46,042 nt of DNA from Solirubrobacterales bacterium (GTDB lineage: Bacteria; Actinomycetota; Thermoleophilia; Solirubrobacterales; Solirubrobacteraceae). A program made the translations under genes and the position numbers. Shown piece by piece: positions 8,939 through 16,776 of this stretch. The notes beneath the pieces were generated by a model. It had not been told where the DNA came from. It searched no databases and worked only from the letters and a program-made list of their open reading frames with translations. The stretch is from contig QHBW01000075.1 in assembly GCA_003244205.1 (NCBI GenBank), forward strand, positions 1 to 46,042, in the 5' to 3' direction. Position 1 is the stretch's first letter. The number at the start of each line of letters is the position of its first letter.

Positions 8939-9735
8939 CGCTCCGGCAGCGCGTGGAACGCCTCGCTGCGCGTCGTCAGTAGGTTGAAGCGGACGAGGTG
9001 AGCGAACGCGGCGAGGCCATCGCGCCAGCCGATCTTCTTGCCGGCGAGCCGCGTGCGGGGGGTGTAGGAGATCGGAAGCTCGTAGATCCGCACGCCCACT
9101 TTGGCGATGTAAGCGGTGCTCTCGACCTCGAAGCCGAAGCGCTCGGAGCGCAGGCGCATCGACTTGAGCAGATCGGCGCGGAAGACCTTGTAACACGTCT
9201 CCATGTCGGACAGGTAGATGCCGGAGAGCAGGTTCGAGAGGTCGGTGAGGACGCGGTTGACGAGATAGTGAAAGGTACGGTGGACCTGCGGGGCCTCACG
9301 CCGGAAGCGACTGCCGTAGACGACGTCGGCGGAATTCTCGATCAGCGGGACTACGAGCTGGGCGAGGTCGGCGGGGTCGTACTCGAGATCGGCGTCCTGG
9401 ACACAGATGAAGTCGCCATGCGCGGCGCGGATCCCAGCCCTCACCGCTGACCCCTTGCCCCGATGCGGGCAGGCGACGACCTCGAGGTCGAGCTCCGCGG
9501 CGCGCGAACGGGCGATCTGCAGCGAGCGGTCGGTCGAGCCGTCGTCGACGAGGATCAGCTCCCGCGCGATCGGGCAGGGGGCATCCCGAATTCGATCGAG
9601 CACGGTGTCGAGCAGCCCGGCCTCGTTGTACATCGGGATGATGACGCTGAGCAGCGCGGTAGCTGGCGGCGCCTCAGAGGGAGGTGGCGTCTCCGCGGGC
9701 GCCGAGCCCGGCGTGGAGGCGTGCTCGGCAGTCAG
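8920..9735 (-). CDS. GT2 polyprenol-phosphate glycosyltransferase (DPM1-like); start uncertain
   Basis: A GT2 domain of the dolichol/polyprenol-phosphate sugar transferase type: SVIIPMYNE, ILVDDGSTD, GKGSAVRAGI, the metal-binding QDADLEYDP, and the C-terminal GWRDGLAAFAHLVRF. It would transfer a sugar or amino sugar to a polyprenyl phosphate carrier at the membrane. The start is a problem. The first in-frame ATG (9633) falls inside the first beta-strand motif and would remove it, and no GTG or TTG lies between 9633 and about 9890. The only nearby choice is CTG at 9735, which overlaps the TGA stop (9734-9732) of the upstream gene as CTGA. That start gives 271 aa. The function is well supported, the start is not. 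Confidence 0.75.
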   Translation of the reverse strand: MTAEHASTPGSAPAETPPPSEAPPATALLSVIIPMYNEAGLLDTVLDRIRDAPCPIARELILVDDGSTDRSLQIARSRAAELDLEVVACPHRGKGSAVRAGIRAAHGDFICVQDADLEYDPADLAQLVVPLIENSADVVYGSRFRREAPQVHRTFHYLVNRVLTDLSNLLSGIYLSDMETCYKVFRADLLKSMRLRSERFGFEVESTAYIAKVGVRIYELPISYTPRTRLAGKKIGWRDGLAAFAHLVRFNLLTTRSEAFHALPERYRADG

Positions 9736-10103
9736 GAGGCTTCGGCGCGCAACGCCGCCACCCCGAGACCGGCCGCGCCCAGGGCAGTGGCGGTCACCAG
9801 GAAGGTGGGGAACGGGTCCAGGTAGCCGCGCCGGCCACCGAGCGCGCCAGCGGCCGCGTCGGCGAGGTCGCAGGCGATGCCGATGCGCAGCCAAAGCGAG
9901 CGCGCCTCGCCGCTGGAGAGGTTCAGGCCCGTCGCAAGCGCGACGTCGCGAGCTCCGAAGAGGCGCGCGAGATAGGGAGATTGGGGGTTGCCGTCGGGGT
10001 CGAGCCCGAACATGCGACCGGCCAGCTTCGGCATCGTCCAAGCGCCCACTCCGATCGCGGCGCGGAGCCCCATCAGCGCCTGGGTCGGCATTCCTTCGGC
10101 CAT
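9732..10103 (-). CDS. Small membrane protein, DUF4267-like
   Basis: 123 aa, three to four hydrophobic segments. The pattern GLRAAIGVGAWTMPKLAGRMFGLDP followed by YLARLFGARDVALA resembles DUF4267-type membrane proteins, whose function is unknown. It lies directly upstream of the polyprenol-type GT2 gene, whose most plausible start overlaps this gene's stop, so the two may be co-translated. A link to membrane glycolipid synthesis would be guesswork from position alone. Confidence 0.6.
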   Translation of the reverse strand: MAEGMPTQALMGLRAAIGVGAWTMPKLAGRMFGLDPDGNPQSPYLARLFGARDVALATGLNLSSGEARSLWLRIGIACDLADAAAGALGGRRGYLDPFPTFLVTATALGAAGLGVAALRAEAS

Positions 10104-10155
10104 CTCGGCGATCCTAGCGAGCTGTGAGCAGCGGCGTCACCTTCCCGAGGCCCGC

Positions 10156-10770
10156 GTGAGCTTTGATTCGCGCCAGCGTTTTGCGCGCCGACTCGCGCGC
10201 ACCGTACTCGACGAGCGCGTGGTTGCCGCGGTGGTGAGCGTCCCCCGCGAGCTCTTCGTCCCGCCTGAGCTGAGCGGCGCAGCCTGGCACGATCGGCCGC
10301 TGCCGATCGGCGTTGGGCAGACGATCTCCCAACCGATGCTCGTCGCACGCATGTGCGAGCTGCTGGAGGTGCAAGCGGGCGAGCGGGTGCTCGACATCGG
10401 CACGGGATCCGGCTACCACGCTGCCGTCCTCAGCCGCTTGGCGGGATGGGTGTGGGGGGTCGAGCGCCACCCCGAGCTGGTGCGAGCGGCCGCCGCGAGC
10501 CTCGCGGCCGCAGGGATCGACAATGTCACCCTGCTCGAGGGCGACGGGGGGCGCGGCCATCCCGACGAGGCGCCCTACGACGTCATCAACGTGGCCGCGG
10601 CGGCCTCGACGATCGAGGAGCTCGCGACGCTGGAGGACCAGCTCGCCGTCGAGGGACGAATGATCGCGCCGGTCGGGCGCTTTGAGCAGGAGCTGATCTT
10701 GGTGCACCGCGGACCCGCGGGCCTGACGCGCACGGCGGTTGGCGCGGTGCGCTTCGTGCCGCTGGTGTGA
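10156..10770 (+). CDS. pcm: Protein-L-isoaspartate O-methyltransferase
   Basis: 204 aa from a GTG start at 10156 preceded by CCCGAGG; the frame is open further upstream, but those codons overlap the divergent gene and look non-coding. Family features in order: VPRELFVPPEL, the substrate-binding region PIGVGQTISQP, SAM motif VLDIGTGSGYHAAVLS, and an acidic post-motif residue in GVERHPE. PCMT methylates isoaspartyl residues formed by protein ageing and so begins their repair. It stands alone between divergent and convergent neighbours. Confidence 0.9.
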   Translation: MSFDSRQRFARRLARTVLDERVVAAVVSVPRELFVPPELSGAAWHDRPLPIGVGQTISQPMLVARMCELLEVQAGERVLDIGTGSGYHAAVLSRLAGWVWGVERHPELVRAAAASLAAAGIDNVTLLEGDGGRGHPDEAPYDVINVAAAASTIEELATLEDQLAVEGRMIAPVGRFEQELILVHRGPAGLTRTAVGAVRFVPLV

Positions 10771-10788
10771 GCCTGGCGCTCGGGTTGC

Positions 10789-11202
10789 TCAGACGACCGC
10801 GAGCTCGACCGGGATGTTCCCCCGCGTGGCATTGGAATAGGGGCAGACCTCGTGCGCCTTGGCGACCAGCTCCTCGGCGAGGGCGCGGTCGACTCCGGGG
10901 ATCGCCACCTCGAGCACGACCTCGAGGCTGAAGCCGCGGTTCTCGTTGGGCCCGATACCGACCTTCGTGGTTACTGTGGAGTCGCTGACGTCAACGTCCA
11001 TGCGACGTCCTATTACGGCCATCGCGCTCTGAAAGCAGGCGCCATAGCCAGCTGCGAAGAGCTGTTCGGGGTTGGTGCCCTCGCCCGAGCCGCCCATCTC
11101 CGTCGGCGCCTCAAGCTCGACGTCGAGCTTGCCGTCGGTGGTCCTGGCGTGACCCGCTCGCCCTCCGGTCGCCGTTGCCTCGGCGGTGTACAGGATCTTC
11201 AT
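10789..11202 (-). CDS. ohr: Organic hydroperoxide resistance protein (Ohr/OsmC fold)
   Basis: 137 aa. The ATG at 11202 has AAGGAG seven bases upstream; the longer open frame is not needed. The two redox cysteines are visible: Cys56 in GYGACFQSA and Cys120 in the Ohr-type motif VCPYSNATRGN, which separates Ohr from OsmC. It is a thiol peroxidase that reduces fatty-acid and other organic hydroperoxides, normally using lipoylated proteins as electron donors. No OhrR repressor is nearby. The divergent neighbour is a flavin disulfide reductase of the lipoamide-dehydrogenase family, which is suggestive given Ohr's dependence on lipoyl groups. Confidence 0.93.
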   Translation of the reverse strand: MKILYTAEATATGGRAGHARTTDGKLDVELEAPTEMGGSGEGTNPEQLFAAGYGACFQSAMAVIGRRMDVDVSDSTVTTKVGIGPNENRGFSLEVVLEVAIPGVDRALAEELVAKAHEVCPYSNATRGNIPVELAVV

Positions 11203-11284
11203 CGTCAGCTCCTTGGTGGGGAACGCTCGCCGACAGCTTGACGGGTGTCGACATCGGGCGGCTGTAGCAGCGACAATGAAGGCT

Positions 11285-12649
11285 ATGGCCGACCGCGAAT
11301 TCGACGTGATCGTGATCGGCGCCGGCCCGGCGGGAGAGGTCGCCGCTGGTCGCCTCGTCGAGCGGGGCTCCAAGCGAGTCGCGCTGATCGAGCAGGAGCT
11401 CGTCGGCGGCGAGTGCTCCTTCTATGCCTGCATGCCCTCCAAGGCGCTGCTGCGCCCGCAGGAGCTCTTGCGCGAGGCCCAGCGCGTGCCGGGCATCCGC
11501 GTCCAGGACGGGCTCGACGCCGAGGCCGTGCTCGAGCGGCGCGACGAGGTCATCCACAACCTCGACGACGCAGCCCAGCTTCCGTGGCTGAAGGAGCGTG
11601 GGATCGAGCTGATCCGGGGTCACGGCCGGCTCGCGGGCGAGCGGCGGGTGGAGGTCGATGGCGACACGCTGCTGGCGCGTGACGCGATCATCGTGGCGGT
11701 GGGGAGTGGCGCGTCGATGCCGCCGATTCCGGGACTGAAGGAGGTGGGAGCCTGGTCGAACCGCGAGCTCACCACGACGCGCGAGATTCCTCGACGGCTG
11801 GTGATCATCGGCGGCGGGGTCGTCGGGGTCGAGATGGCCCAGGCGTGGCGCTCGCTGGGCTCGGAGGTCACGGTCGTCGAGGGATTGCACCGGCTCGTCG
11901 CGCGCGAGGAGCCCTTCGTCTGCGAGCAGATCGCTGAGACATTCGCCGAGCTTGGCATCGCCGTTCACGTCGGCGAGCAGGCGAGTGCGGTGGCGCGCGA
12001 GGGAGACGAGGTTGTCGTCACGCTTCAGAGCGGCGTCGAAGCTCGCGCCGACCGGGTGCTCGTCGCCGTCGGGCGCCGGCCCCACACCGGCGATCTCGGG
12101 CTGGAGACCGTTGGACTGCAGGCGGGACGCTCGATCGAGGTCGATGAGCGCATGCGCGTCCCTGGCCATGACGGGCTCTACGCTGTCGGCGACGTCAACG
12201 GTCGCGCGCTGCTGACCCACATGGGCAAGTACCAGGCCCGCCTGGCGGTAGATGACATTCTCGGCAGGCCCGTCGAGCTGCGACTCGACGGGCTGCGCTC
12301 TCCGCGCGTGGTGTTCACCGACCCGCAGGTCGCCGCGGTTGGGCACACGGCGGCGTCGGCCGAGGAGGCGGGGATCTCCACGCGCGTGATCGACGTGGAG
12401 ACCTCTGGGACGGCCGGGGCGAGCTTCGTCGGACGCAACGCTCCCGGGAAGACGCGCTTCGTGGTGGACCAGGAGCGCGACGTGCTCGTGGGGGCCACGT
12501 TCATGGGGGCGGAGGTCTGCGACTTCGTCCAAGCGGCCACAATTGCTGTGGTGGGCGAGGTCCCGCTGTCTCTCCTCGCGCACGCCGTGGCGCCCTTTCC
12601 GACCCGCAGCGAGCTGTGGCTGAAGTTCACGGAGGAGTACGGGCTCTGA
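11285..12649 (+). CDS. FAD-dependent pyridine nucleotide-disulfide oxidoreductase (class I)
   Basis: 454 aa from ATG 11285 (ATG 11276 in the same frame is possible). FAD-binding motif DVIVIGAGPAGEVAAGR; redox-active pair CxxxxC in GGECSFYACMPSK; NAD(P)-binding VIIGGGVVGVEMAQ; second FAD motif GLYAVGDVNGRALL; then the dimerisation domain. It resembles dihydrolipoamide dehydrogenase, mercuric reductase and mycobacterial LpdA-type enzymes. In the dimerisation domain the usual HPT...E dyad reads FPTRSE, so the catalytic base His is absent at its normal place. Lipoamide dehydrogenase activity is therefore doubtful; a quinone or other reductase is an alternative. No E1/E2 dehydrogenase genes are adjacent. 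Confidence 0.85.
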   Translation: MADREFDVIVIGAGPAGEVAAGRLVERGSKRVALIEQELVGGECSFYACMPSKALLRPQELLREAQRVPGIRVQDGLDAEAVLERRDEVIHNLDDAAQLPWLKERGIELIRGHGRLAGERRVEVDGDTLLARDAIIVAVGSGASMPPIPGLKEVGAWSNRELTTTREIPRRLVIIGGGVVGVEMAQAWRSLGSEVTVVEGLHRLVAREEPFVCEQIAETFAELGIAVHVGEQASAVAREGDEVVVTLQSGVEARADRVLVAVGRRPHTGDLGLETVGLQAGRSIEVDERMRVPGHDGLYAVGDVNGRALLTHMGKYQARLAVDDILGRPVELRLDGLRSPRVVFTDPQVAAVGHTAASAEEAGISTRVIDVETSGTAGASFVGRNAPGKTRFVVDQERDVLVGATFMGAEVCDFVQAATIAVVGEVPLSLLAHAVAPFPTRSELWLKFTEEYGL

Positions 12650-12654
12650 GCGCC

Positions 12655-12660
12655 TAAGCT
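12655..12660 (+). promoter_or_regulatory. -10-like hexamer TAAGCT before the lipase gene
   Basis: TAAGCT fits the actinobacterial -10 pattern TAnnnT. It ends 7 nt before the lipase ATG, and the spacer contains GGAG. If it is used, the mRNA would be leaderless or nearly so. No good -35 is visible. Confidence 0.35.
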
Positions 12661-12667
12661 GGAGCCA

Positions 12668-13963
12668 ATGCGCCGGCTCCTGGTGTCATGGTCGTTGGCC
12701 GCGCTCGCGCTGGTCGTGGCAGCGGTCGCCCCGGGCGTCGCTTCGGCGGTCACGTATGCGCCGGTTGATCGCCCTGGGCCGGCGTTCGATGTCTCCCAGG
12801 CGGCGCTCGACGCGTCTCTGAGCTGCTCCCCCGGCGTCGACAATGCAGCGCGCGCGCCGGTCCTGCTCGTGCCCGGTACCGGCGCCACCCCGGTGGACAA
12901 CTACTCCTGGAACTACGAGCCCCAGTTCAAAGCGCTCGGGATCCCATGGTGCGCCGTGACCCTGCCCCAGCACGCAAACGGCGACATCCAGGTGGCGGGT
13001 GAGTATGTGGCCAACGCGATTCGCACGCTGCACCGGCGTGCCGGGCGCCGCATCGCGATCATCGGTCACAGCCAGGGTGGGATGGTCCCGCGCTGGGCGC
13101 TGCGCTTCTGGCCAGACACGCGCGCGATGGTCGACGACATGATCGGCTTCGCGCCGACGAACCACGGCACAGCCGTCGCCGGCCTGGCATGCGGGTCCGG
13201 CTGCAGCGCCGCCGACTGGCAGCAGTCCAACAAGTCCAACTTCATCAAGGCGCTCAACAGCTATCAAGAGACCTTCCCTGGGATCTCCTACACCGACGTC
13301 TATACGCACTTCGACGAGGAGGTGCAGCCCAACAGCGACAGCAGCGGCACTTCCTCGCTGCACGGGGGCGGCGGTCAGATCGCCAACATCGCTGTCCAGG
13401 ACGTGTGCCCCACAGATGTCGTCGAGCATCTGGGCATCGGGACCTATGACAACGTCGCCTACAACATCGCGATCGATGCTCTCGATCATCCGGGGCCGGC
13501 CGACCCCCAGCGCATCCCCGCGACTGTATGTCTGACGCCGCTCATGCCGGGGGTCAGCCCGATCACCGGCCCCGGCGCCGGGCTCCAGGCGCTGATCGAC
13601 GATGAAACCTCGCCATCGACCAAGCTCCCCGCCGAGCCGCCACTGGCCTGCTACGTGATGGCGAGCTGCCCGGCCGCCGTCCAGCCCGCAAAGGGGGTCG
13701 GCGGCAGCCGCAGGCGCTGCTCACGCCCGCACGGGCTGTTCGTCCGCCTGCCGGTGCCCCGACACTCACGGATCGTGCGCGCGGTCGTGAAGATCGATGG
13801 CCGCGTCGCTCGGCGTGTGCACGGTCGGCGCCTGGTCCGCATCGGCTTGCCGGTGCTGCATGCCGGCCGTCACAGGGTCAGGGTGCTCATGACGACGAGC
13901 GGCGGCAGGCGCGTTGTCGTCACGCGGCGGTATCTGGTGTGCGGATTAGCGAAACTCGCCTAG
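12668..13963 (+). CDS. Secreted lipase/esterase, Candida antarctica lipase B-like
   Basis: 431 aa with a Sec signal peptide (Arg pair, hydrophobic core, cleavage near ASA-VT at about residue 27). The alpha/beta hydrolase core has an oxyanion strand VLLVPGTG, nucleophile Ser135 in GHSQGG, Asp216 in FDEEVQPNSD and His254 in VVEHLG. Both the order and the local sequence (DEEVQP; a His followed by a stretch ending in a helix) parallel the Ser105/Asp187/His224 triad of fungal lipase CALB. Residues about 340-431 form a basic beta-rich tail (RRVHGRRLVRIGLPVLHAG) that may be a surface-binding module. It acts outside the cell on ester substrates. Its stop codon shares a CTAG with the convergent neighbour. 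Confidence 0.88.
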   Translation: MRRLLVSWSLAALALVVAAVAPGVASAVTYAPVDRPGPAFDVSQAALDASLSCSPGVDNAARAPVLLVPGTGATPVDNYSWNYEPQFKALGIPWCAVTLPQHANGDIQVAGEYVANAIRTLHRRAGRRIAIIGHSQGGMVPRWALRFWPDTRAMVDDMIGFAPTNHGTAVAGLACGSGCSAADWQQSNKSNFIKALNSYQETFPGISYTDVYTHFDEEVQPNSDSSGTSSLHGGGGQIANIAVQDVCPTDVVEHLGIGTYDNVAYNIAIDALDHPGPADPQRIPATVCLTPLMPGVSPITGPGAGLQALIDDETSPSTKLPAEPPLACYVMASCPAAVQPAKGVGGSRRRCSRPHGLFVRLPVPRHSRIVRAVVKIDGRVARRVHGRRLVRIGLPVLHAGRHRVRVLMTTSGGRRVVVTRRYLVCGLAKLA

Positions 13964-14190
13964 CGAAATTCGCCGGCTTCGGCGCGTTGCCAGGCGTCGC
14001 GCATCGGTTCCCGGTAGAAGATGAACAGGAGCGGCGCGACGACGAGAAGGACGGCTTCATCGAACGGTCCCGGGATCGGCAGTAGCGACAGACCGACGAC
14101 CCATCTGAGCCATTTCGGGATGCGCCTGTCGCGGGCCAGGAGCTTGGCTGCGCGAGTCGTCTTGGCGGCGAGCGCGCGTGCTTTTCGCAT
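13960..14190 (-). CDS. Small membrane protein of unknown function
   Basis: 76 aa: a basic N-terminus (many Lys/Arg and Ala), a helix RRIPKWLRWVVGLSLLPIPG, a hydrophobic segment EAVLLVVAPLLFIFY, and a short acidic end. The IPGPFDEAVLL arrangement recalls small DUF1232-like membrane proteins, but I do not recognise the family with certainty. Its TAG stop and the TAG of the lipase gene lie on opposite strands of the same CTAG palindrome. Confidence 0.6.
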   Translation of the reverse strand: MRKARALAAKTTRAAKLLARDRRIPKWLRWVVGLSLLPIPGPFDEAVLLVVAPLLFIFYREPMRDAWQRAEAGEFR

Positions 14191-14246
14191 GCTGCCAGCT
14201 TAGGCCGGGAGTGGCAGGGGGGTCACCTCCGGGCGAGCGCGCGAGA

Positions 14247-14295
14247 GGGGTGTGCGATGTCGTCGATAAATATTTGGCTCTTCATCGCACACCCC
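14247..14295. repeat. Perfect 13-bp inverted repeat with AT-rich loop
   Basis: GGGGTGTGCGATG at 14247-14259 is the exact reverse complement of 14283-14295. The 23-nt loop contains the AT-rich run ATAAATATTT, which is rare in this DNA. The structure lies in the 160-nt gap between the starts/ends of two minus-strand genes. It has no T-run, so it is not a standard intrinsic terminator; it could be an operator, a bidirectional stem-loop or part of a tiny gene. A 20-codon minus-strand ORF (14285-14223) runs across it. Confidence 0.6.
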
Positions 14296-14350
14296 CGGCC
14301 CCGCCACGCGATCTTGCCACCGGCCCGCTGGCGTTGATCACGAGACCTTC

Positions 14351-15001
14351 CTAAGCGCACCGGGCGCAGACCAGCGCCAGGCGGCCGAAAGTGGTGCGCA
14401 GGCGGTCTCGCTCGACGATCGCGGTGAAGCCGGCTTGCGCGAGCATCCCCGGCAGCTCGCCCCGGCCCATCGACGCGGTCGTCGCTGCTCCATCGACGAG
14501 CTGCAGACCGCGGAACGCCAGCGCCATCAGCGGATCGCCAGGCTTGGTCCACTCGGCGACGTGGATGACTCCGTCGGAACGCAGCACCCGCGCCGCCTCC
14601 ACGAGCGCCACGTGCTTGTCCGCCTCCGAGAGGTGGTGGAGCACGAGCGAGAGGACCACGCGATCGACGCTCGCGTCGGCCAGGGGGATGGCGTCCGCGT
14701 GTCCCTTCAACCACTCGACGGCGGGAGACCCCGGCTTGGCGCCAGCACGAGCGAGCGCCCGCGGATCGGGATCGATCCCCGTCACGCGAGCTCCGCCCGC
14801 CGCGAGCGCGATCGCCAACGTCCCGGTGCCGCAGCCGACGTCCACCACATCGAGGCCCTGGCGTCCCTCGAGCACCTGCGCAACTAGCGATCGGCGGAAC
14901 GTGCGCTCGCGCATCCCGGCCGCCACCGCGAGGTCGTAGAGCCCAAGTGGAGCGCGCCCAGCGGCGGGCAGGAAATCCCGAGCGGCGGTGCTCTCGCCCA
15001 C
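14351..15001 (-). CDS. Class I SAM-dependent methyltransferase
   Basis: 216 aa. Motif I VVDVGCGTGTLAIAL at about residues 53-67, acidic motif II GIDPDP, and the post-III helix VVLSLVLHHLSEADK place it in the UbiE/arsenite-type class I methyltransferases. It has no membrane segment. The substrate cannot be told from the sequence: no cysteine pattern for arsenite and no quinone-specific motif is seen. Divergent from the lipoprotein gene at 15072. Confidence 0.82.
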   Translation of the reverse strand: MGESTAARDFLPAAGRAPLGLYDLAVAAGMRERTFRRSLVAQVLEGRQGLDVVDVGCGTGTLAIALAAGGARVTGIDPDPRALARAGAKPGSPAVEWLKGHADAIPLADASVDRVVLSLVLHHLSEADKHVALVEAARVLRSDGVIHVAEWTKPGDPLMALAFRGLQLVDGAATTASMGRGELPGMLAQAGFTAIVERDRLRTTFGRLALVCARCA

Positions 15002-15058
15002 CGCTCCAGCGTAGTGTGATCGCCGCTCGATCCCGACACTGGCTGGCCTTTCGCGCGC

Positions 15059-15064
15059 TAGGGT
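15059..15064 (+). promoter_or_regulatory. -10-like hexamer TAGGGT before the lipoprotein gene
   Basis: TAGGGT (pattern TAnnnT) ends 7 nt before the GTG start at 15072, the same spacing as at the lipase gene. This would give a leaderless transcript. No clear -35 is seen. Confidence 0.3.
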
Positions 15065-15071
15065 TGGGCAG

Positions 15072-15632
15072 GTGCAGCGGCTGGATGCGGCTAGCGCGAT
15101 CGCGGTGCTCGTGCTCGGGGTGGGACTCGCGCAGGCGTGCGGCTCGGGCGGTGGATCTGCAGGTAGCGGGGTTCAGTCGGGCGGCTCTGCGAACGGTCAG
15201 GGTCGGGCCGGCGTGCAGCACCGACAGGCACCTCGCTTGGGCTCGACGGTGCGCGTCAGCGCCGGGGGTACAACGCTGCTCGTCACCGTCTCGGCTGTGC
15301 TTGATCCCTTGCGCAGCTCAGGTGCGGCGCTGCTCCCGGGGACACACGCCGCAGGCGTCGTCCTGCGCGTACGCAACCAGGGCCCCGGCGTCTACGACAG
15401 CGCCGCTACCAGCGACATCTCGCTGCTTTCGGCGGCGGGCGCCGCCGGGCCGCAGTACGTGCCCCAGGGCAGCTGCCAAACACCCTTGCGCGACCCCCTC
15501 AACGCGATCAGCGCAGGCGAAACCCGCAGCGTGTGCGTCGGCTTTGCGCTCACGAGCGCGCAGAAGCCGACCGCGGTGCGTTTCTCACCCAACGGCAGGA
15601 CCGCGTTGGCAAAGACCTGGCGCGTGCGGTGA
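15072..15632 (+). CDS. Probable secreted lipoprotein with DUF4352-like domain
   Basis: 186 aa from a GTG start. The N-terminus is a short hydrophobic signal ending in GLAQACGSGG, a slightly atypical lipobox, followed by a Gly/Ser-rich linker. Residues about 58-186 form a beta-sandwich-like domain (STVRVSAGGTTLLVTVSAV... GVVLRVRNQGPGVYD... GETRSVCVGFAL) resembling the extracellular DUF4352/TRF2-like fold. Two cysteines (in GSCQTP and SVCVGF) could form a disulfide. It is probably tethered to the outer face of the membrane. Function unknown. Confidence 0.7.
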   Translation: MQRLDAASAIAVLVLGVGLAQACGSGGGSAGSGVQSGGSANGQGRAGVQHRQAPRLGSTVRVSAGGTTLLVTVSAVLDPLRSSGAALLPGTHAAGVVLRVRNQGPGVYDSAATSDISLLSAAGAAGPQYVPQGSCQTPLRDPLNAISAGETRSVCVGFALTSAQKPTAVRFSPNGRTALAKTWRVR

Positions 15633-15653
15633 CGCTACGACGAGCGAACTCGG

Positions 15654-16148
15654 CTACGACGCGGGCTGCTCGCGCAGCGCACGCCTAGCGGCCGCCAGGC
15701 GTTCGCGCTCCAGCGTGCGACGCTGAGCTGCGGCGCGCTCGCGCAGATCGTCGAGGTCCATCGACGCCAGCTGAGCGTACTCGCCCGCAACCTCCTTGAG
15801 CGCCTCCCACAGGCTCGCCTTCCCCTCCACCCCGAGCGAGAGGCTCTCGAGCGCAAGGAAGGTGCCGAGTTCGGGTTCACCGGACGTCATGCCGCTGAAC
15901 TTCGGTCGGCTTGCCTTCTCAGCGAGCCAGGTGGTGACCTGTTTGACCGGATTCTTCGAAGTACCCATCCGCTCCATCAGGTCGATCAAGGTCTGGCGGT
16001 CGGATTCGATCTCTGCGGCGATTGACCCCATGGTCTCGCCCAGCGGGTTGCCCTCGTTGCGGTCCCGCAGTTGCTCGGCGAGATCGCTGCCAAGCATCGC
16101 GCCGGCCAGGTGGTCGTTCAGATACACATCCATCGCTTTGTCGGCCAT
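15654..16148 (-). CDS. Helical protein of unknown function
   Basis: 164 aa, nearly all helical: MDVYLNDHLAGAMLGSDLAEQL, then EIESDRQTLIDLMERMG, then a long region and a charged C-terminal helix rich in Glu/Arg. The pattern of two N-terminal amphipathic helices with spaced His/Glu/Asp resembles ferritin-like four-helix bundles, but a full di-iron ligand set is not evident. No signal or membrane segment. Divergent from the NTF2-fold gene. Confidence 0.65.
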   Translation of the reverse strand: MADKAMDVYLNDHLAGAMLGSDLAEQLRDRNEGNPLGETMGSIAAEIESDRQTLIDLMERMGTSKNPVKQVTTWLAEKASRPKFSGMTSGEPELGTFLALESLSLGVEGKASLWEALKEVAGEYAQLASMDLDDLRERAAAQRRTLERERLAAARRALREQPAS

Positions 16149-16326
16149 GTCTCTCCTTCACTGCGGGTCCACGAGGCCATGGAGCGCCGCTCGGTCGCCC
16201 CGCCGAGCGCATCTTCTCACCTGCGCATAACGCCCTCAACGCCCGTTGTTAAGGCGCCTGGCGACGGTCACGACCTAACGTTTAGTCTGCCTACTGCTCG
16301 GCCGCTACGACGCGAGGAGCTCGCAG

Positions 16327-16776
16327 ATGCCCCAGACAACCGAGATGTTGCGCGAGCGCCGCGAGGCGATCGTGCGCGCACACATGCAGAGCGAGAACGA
16401 TCACGACTTCGACGCCACGCTTGAGACATTCGACCACCCGCGCTACGAGATCGTCGCCACCGGCCAGGTCCATGACGGTCCGGCAGAGGTTGCGGACTAC
16501 TACCGCAGCTCGCGCAGCTCGTTCCCCGATCAGCGCAACGAGAACGTCGTCATGCACAGCGCCGAGGACGCGATCGTCGTCGAGTTCGATCTGCTCGGCA
16601 GCATGCAGGGCGAGCTCATGGGCGTCCCGCCGACCGGACGCAGCTTCCGCTGTCGGATGTGTGCGCTGTTCCTCTTCGAGGCCGGCAGCGAACGGATCGC
16701 CTGCGAGCGCATCTACTTCGACAAGGCGACGATCGCCGAGCAGCTCTTCGCAGACGCCACAGGGGAGGCGAGCTAG
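16327..16776 (+). CDS. SnoaL/NTF2-fold protein (ester-cyclase or isomerase type)
   Basis: 149 aa with GGAG upstream of the ATG. The cone-shaped NTF2 fold is indicated by an N-terminal helix with HMQSENDHDFDATLETF, then HPRYEIVATG, a YYRSSRSSFPD helix, and strands ending in FRCRMCALFLFE and IACERIYFD. This is the layout of SnoaL-like polyketide cyclases and related isomerases. The stop codon is directly followed by the ATG of the SDR gene with no gap, so the two are co-translated and probably act on the same small molecule. The substrate is unknown. Confidence 0.78.
   Translation: MPQTTEMLRERREAIVRAHMQSENDHDFDATLETFDHPRYEIVATGQVHDGPAEVADYYRSSRSSFPDQRNENVVMHSAEDAIVVEFDLLGSMQGELMGVPPTGRSFRCRMCALFLFEAGSERIACERIYFDKATIAEQLFADATGEAS

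Noticed and set aside
9736-10041. Extending the GT2 gene to the ATG at 10041 (373-aa reading)
   Set aside because: The added 100 residues are Arg/Pro/Ala low-complexity and are the out-of-frame reading of the better-supported 123-aa membrane protein gene.
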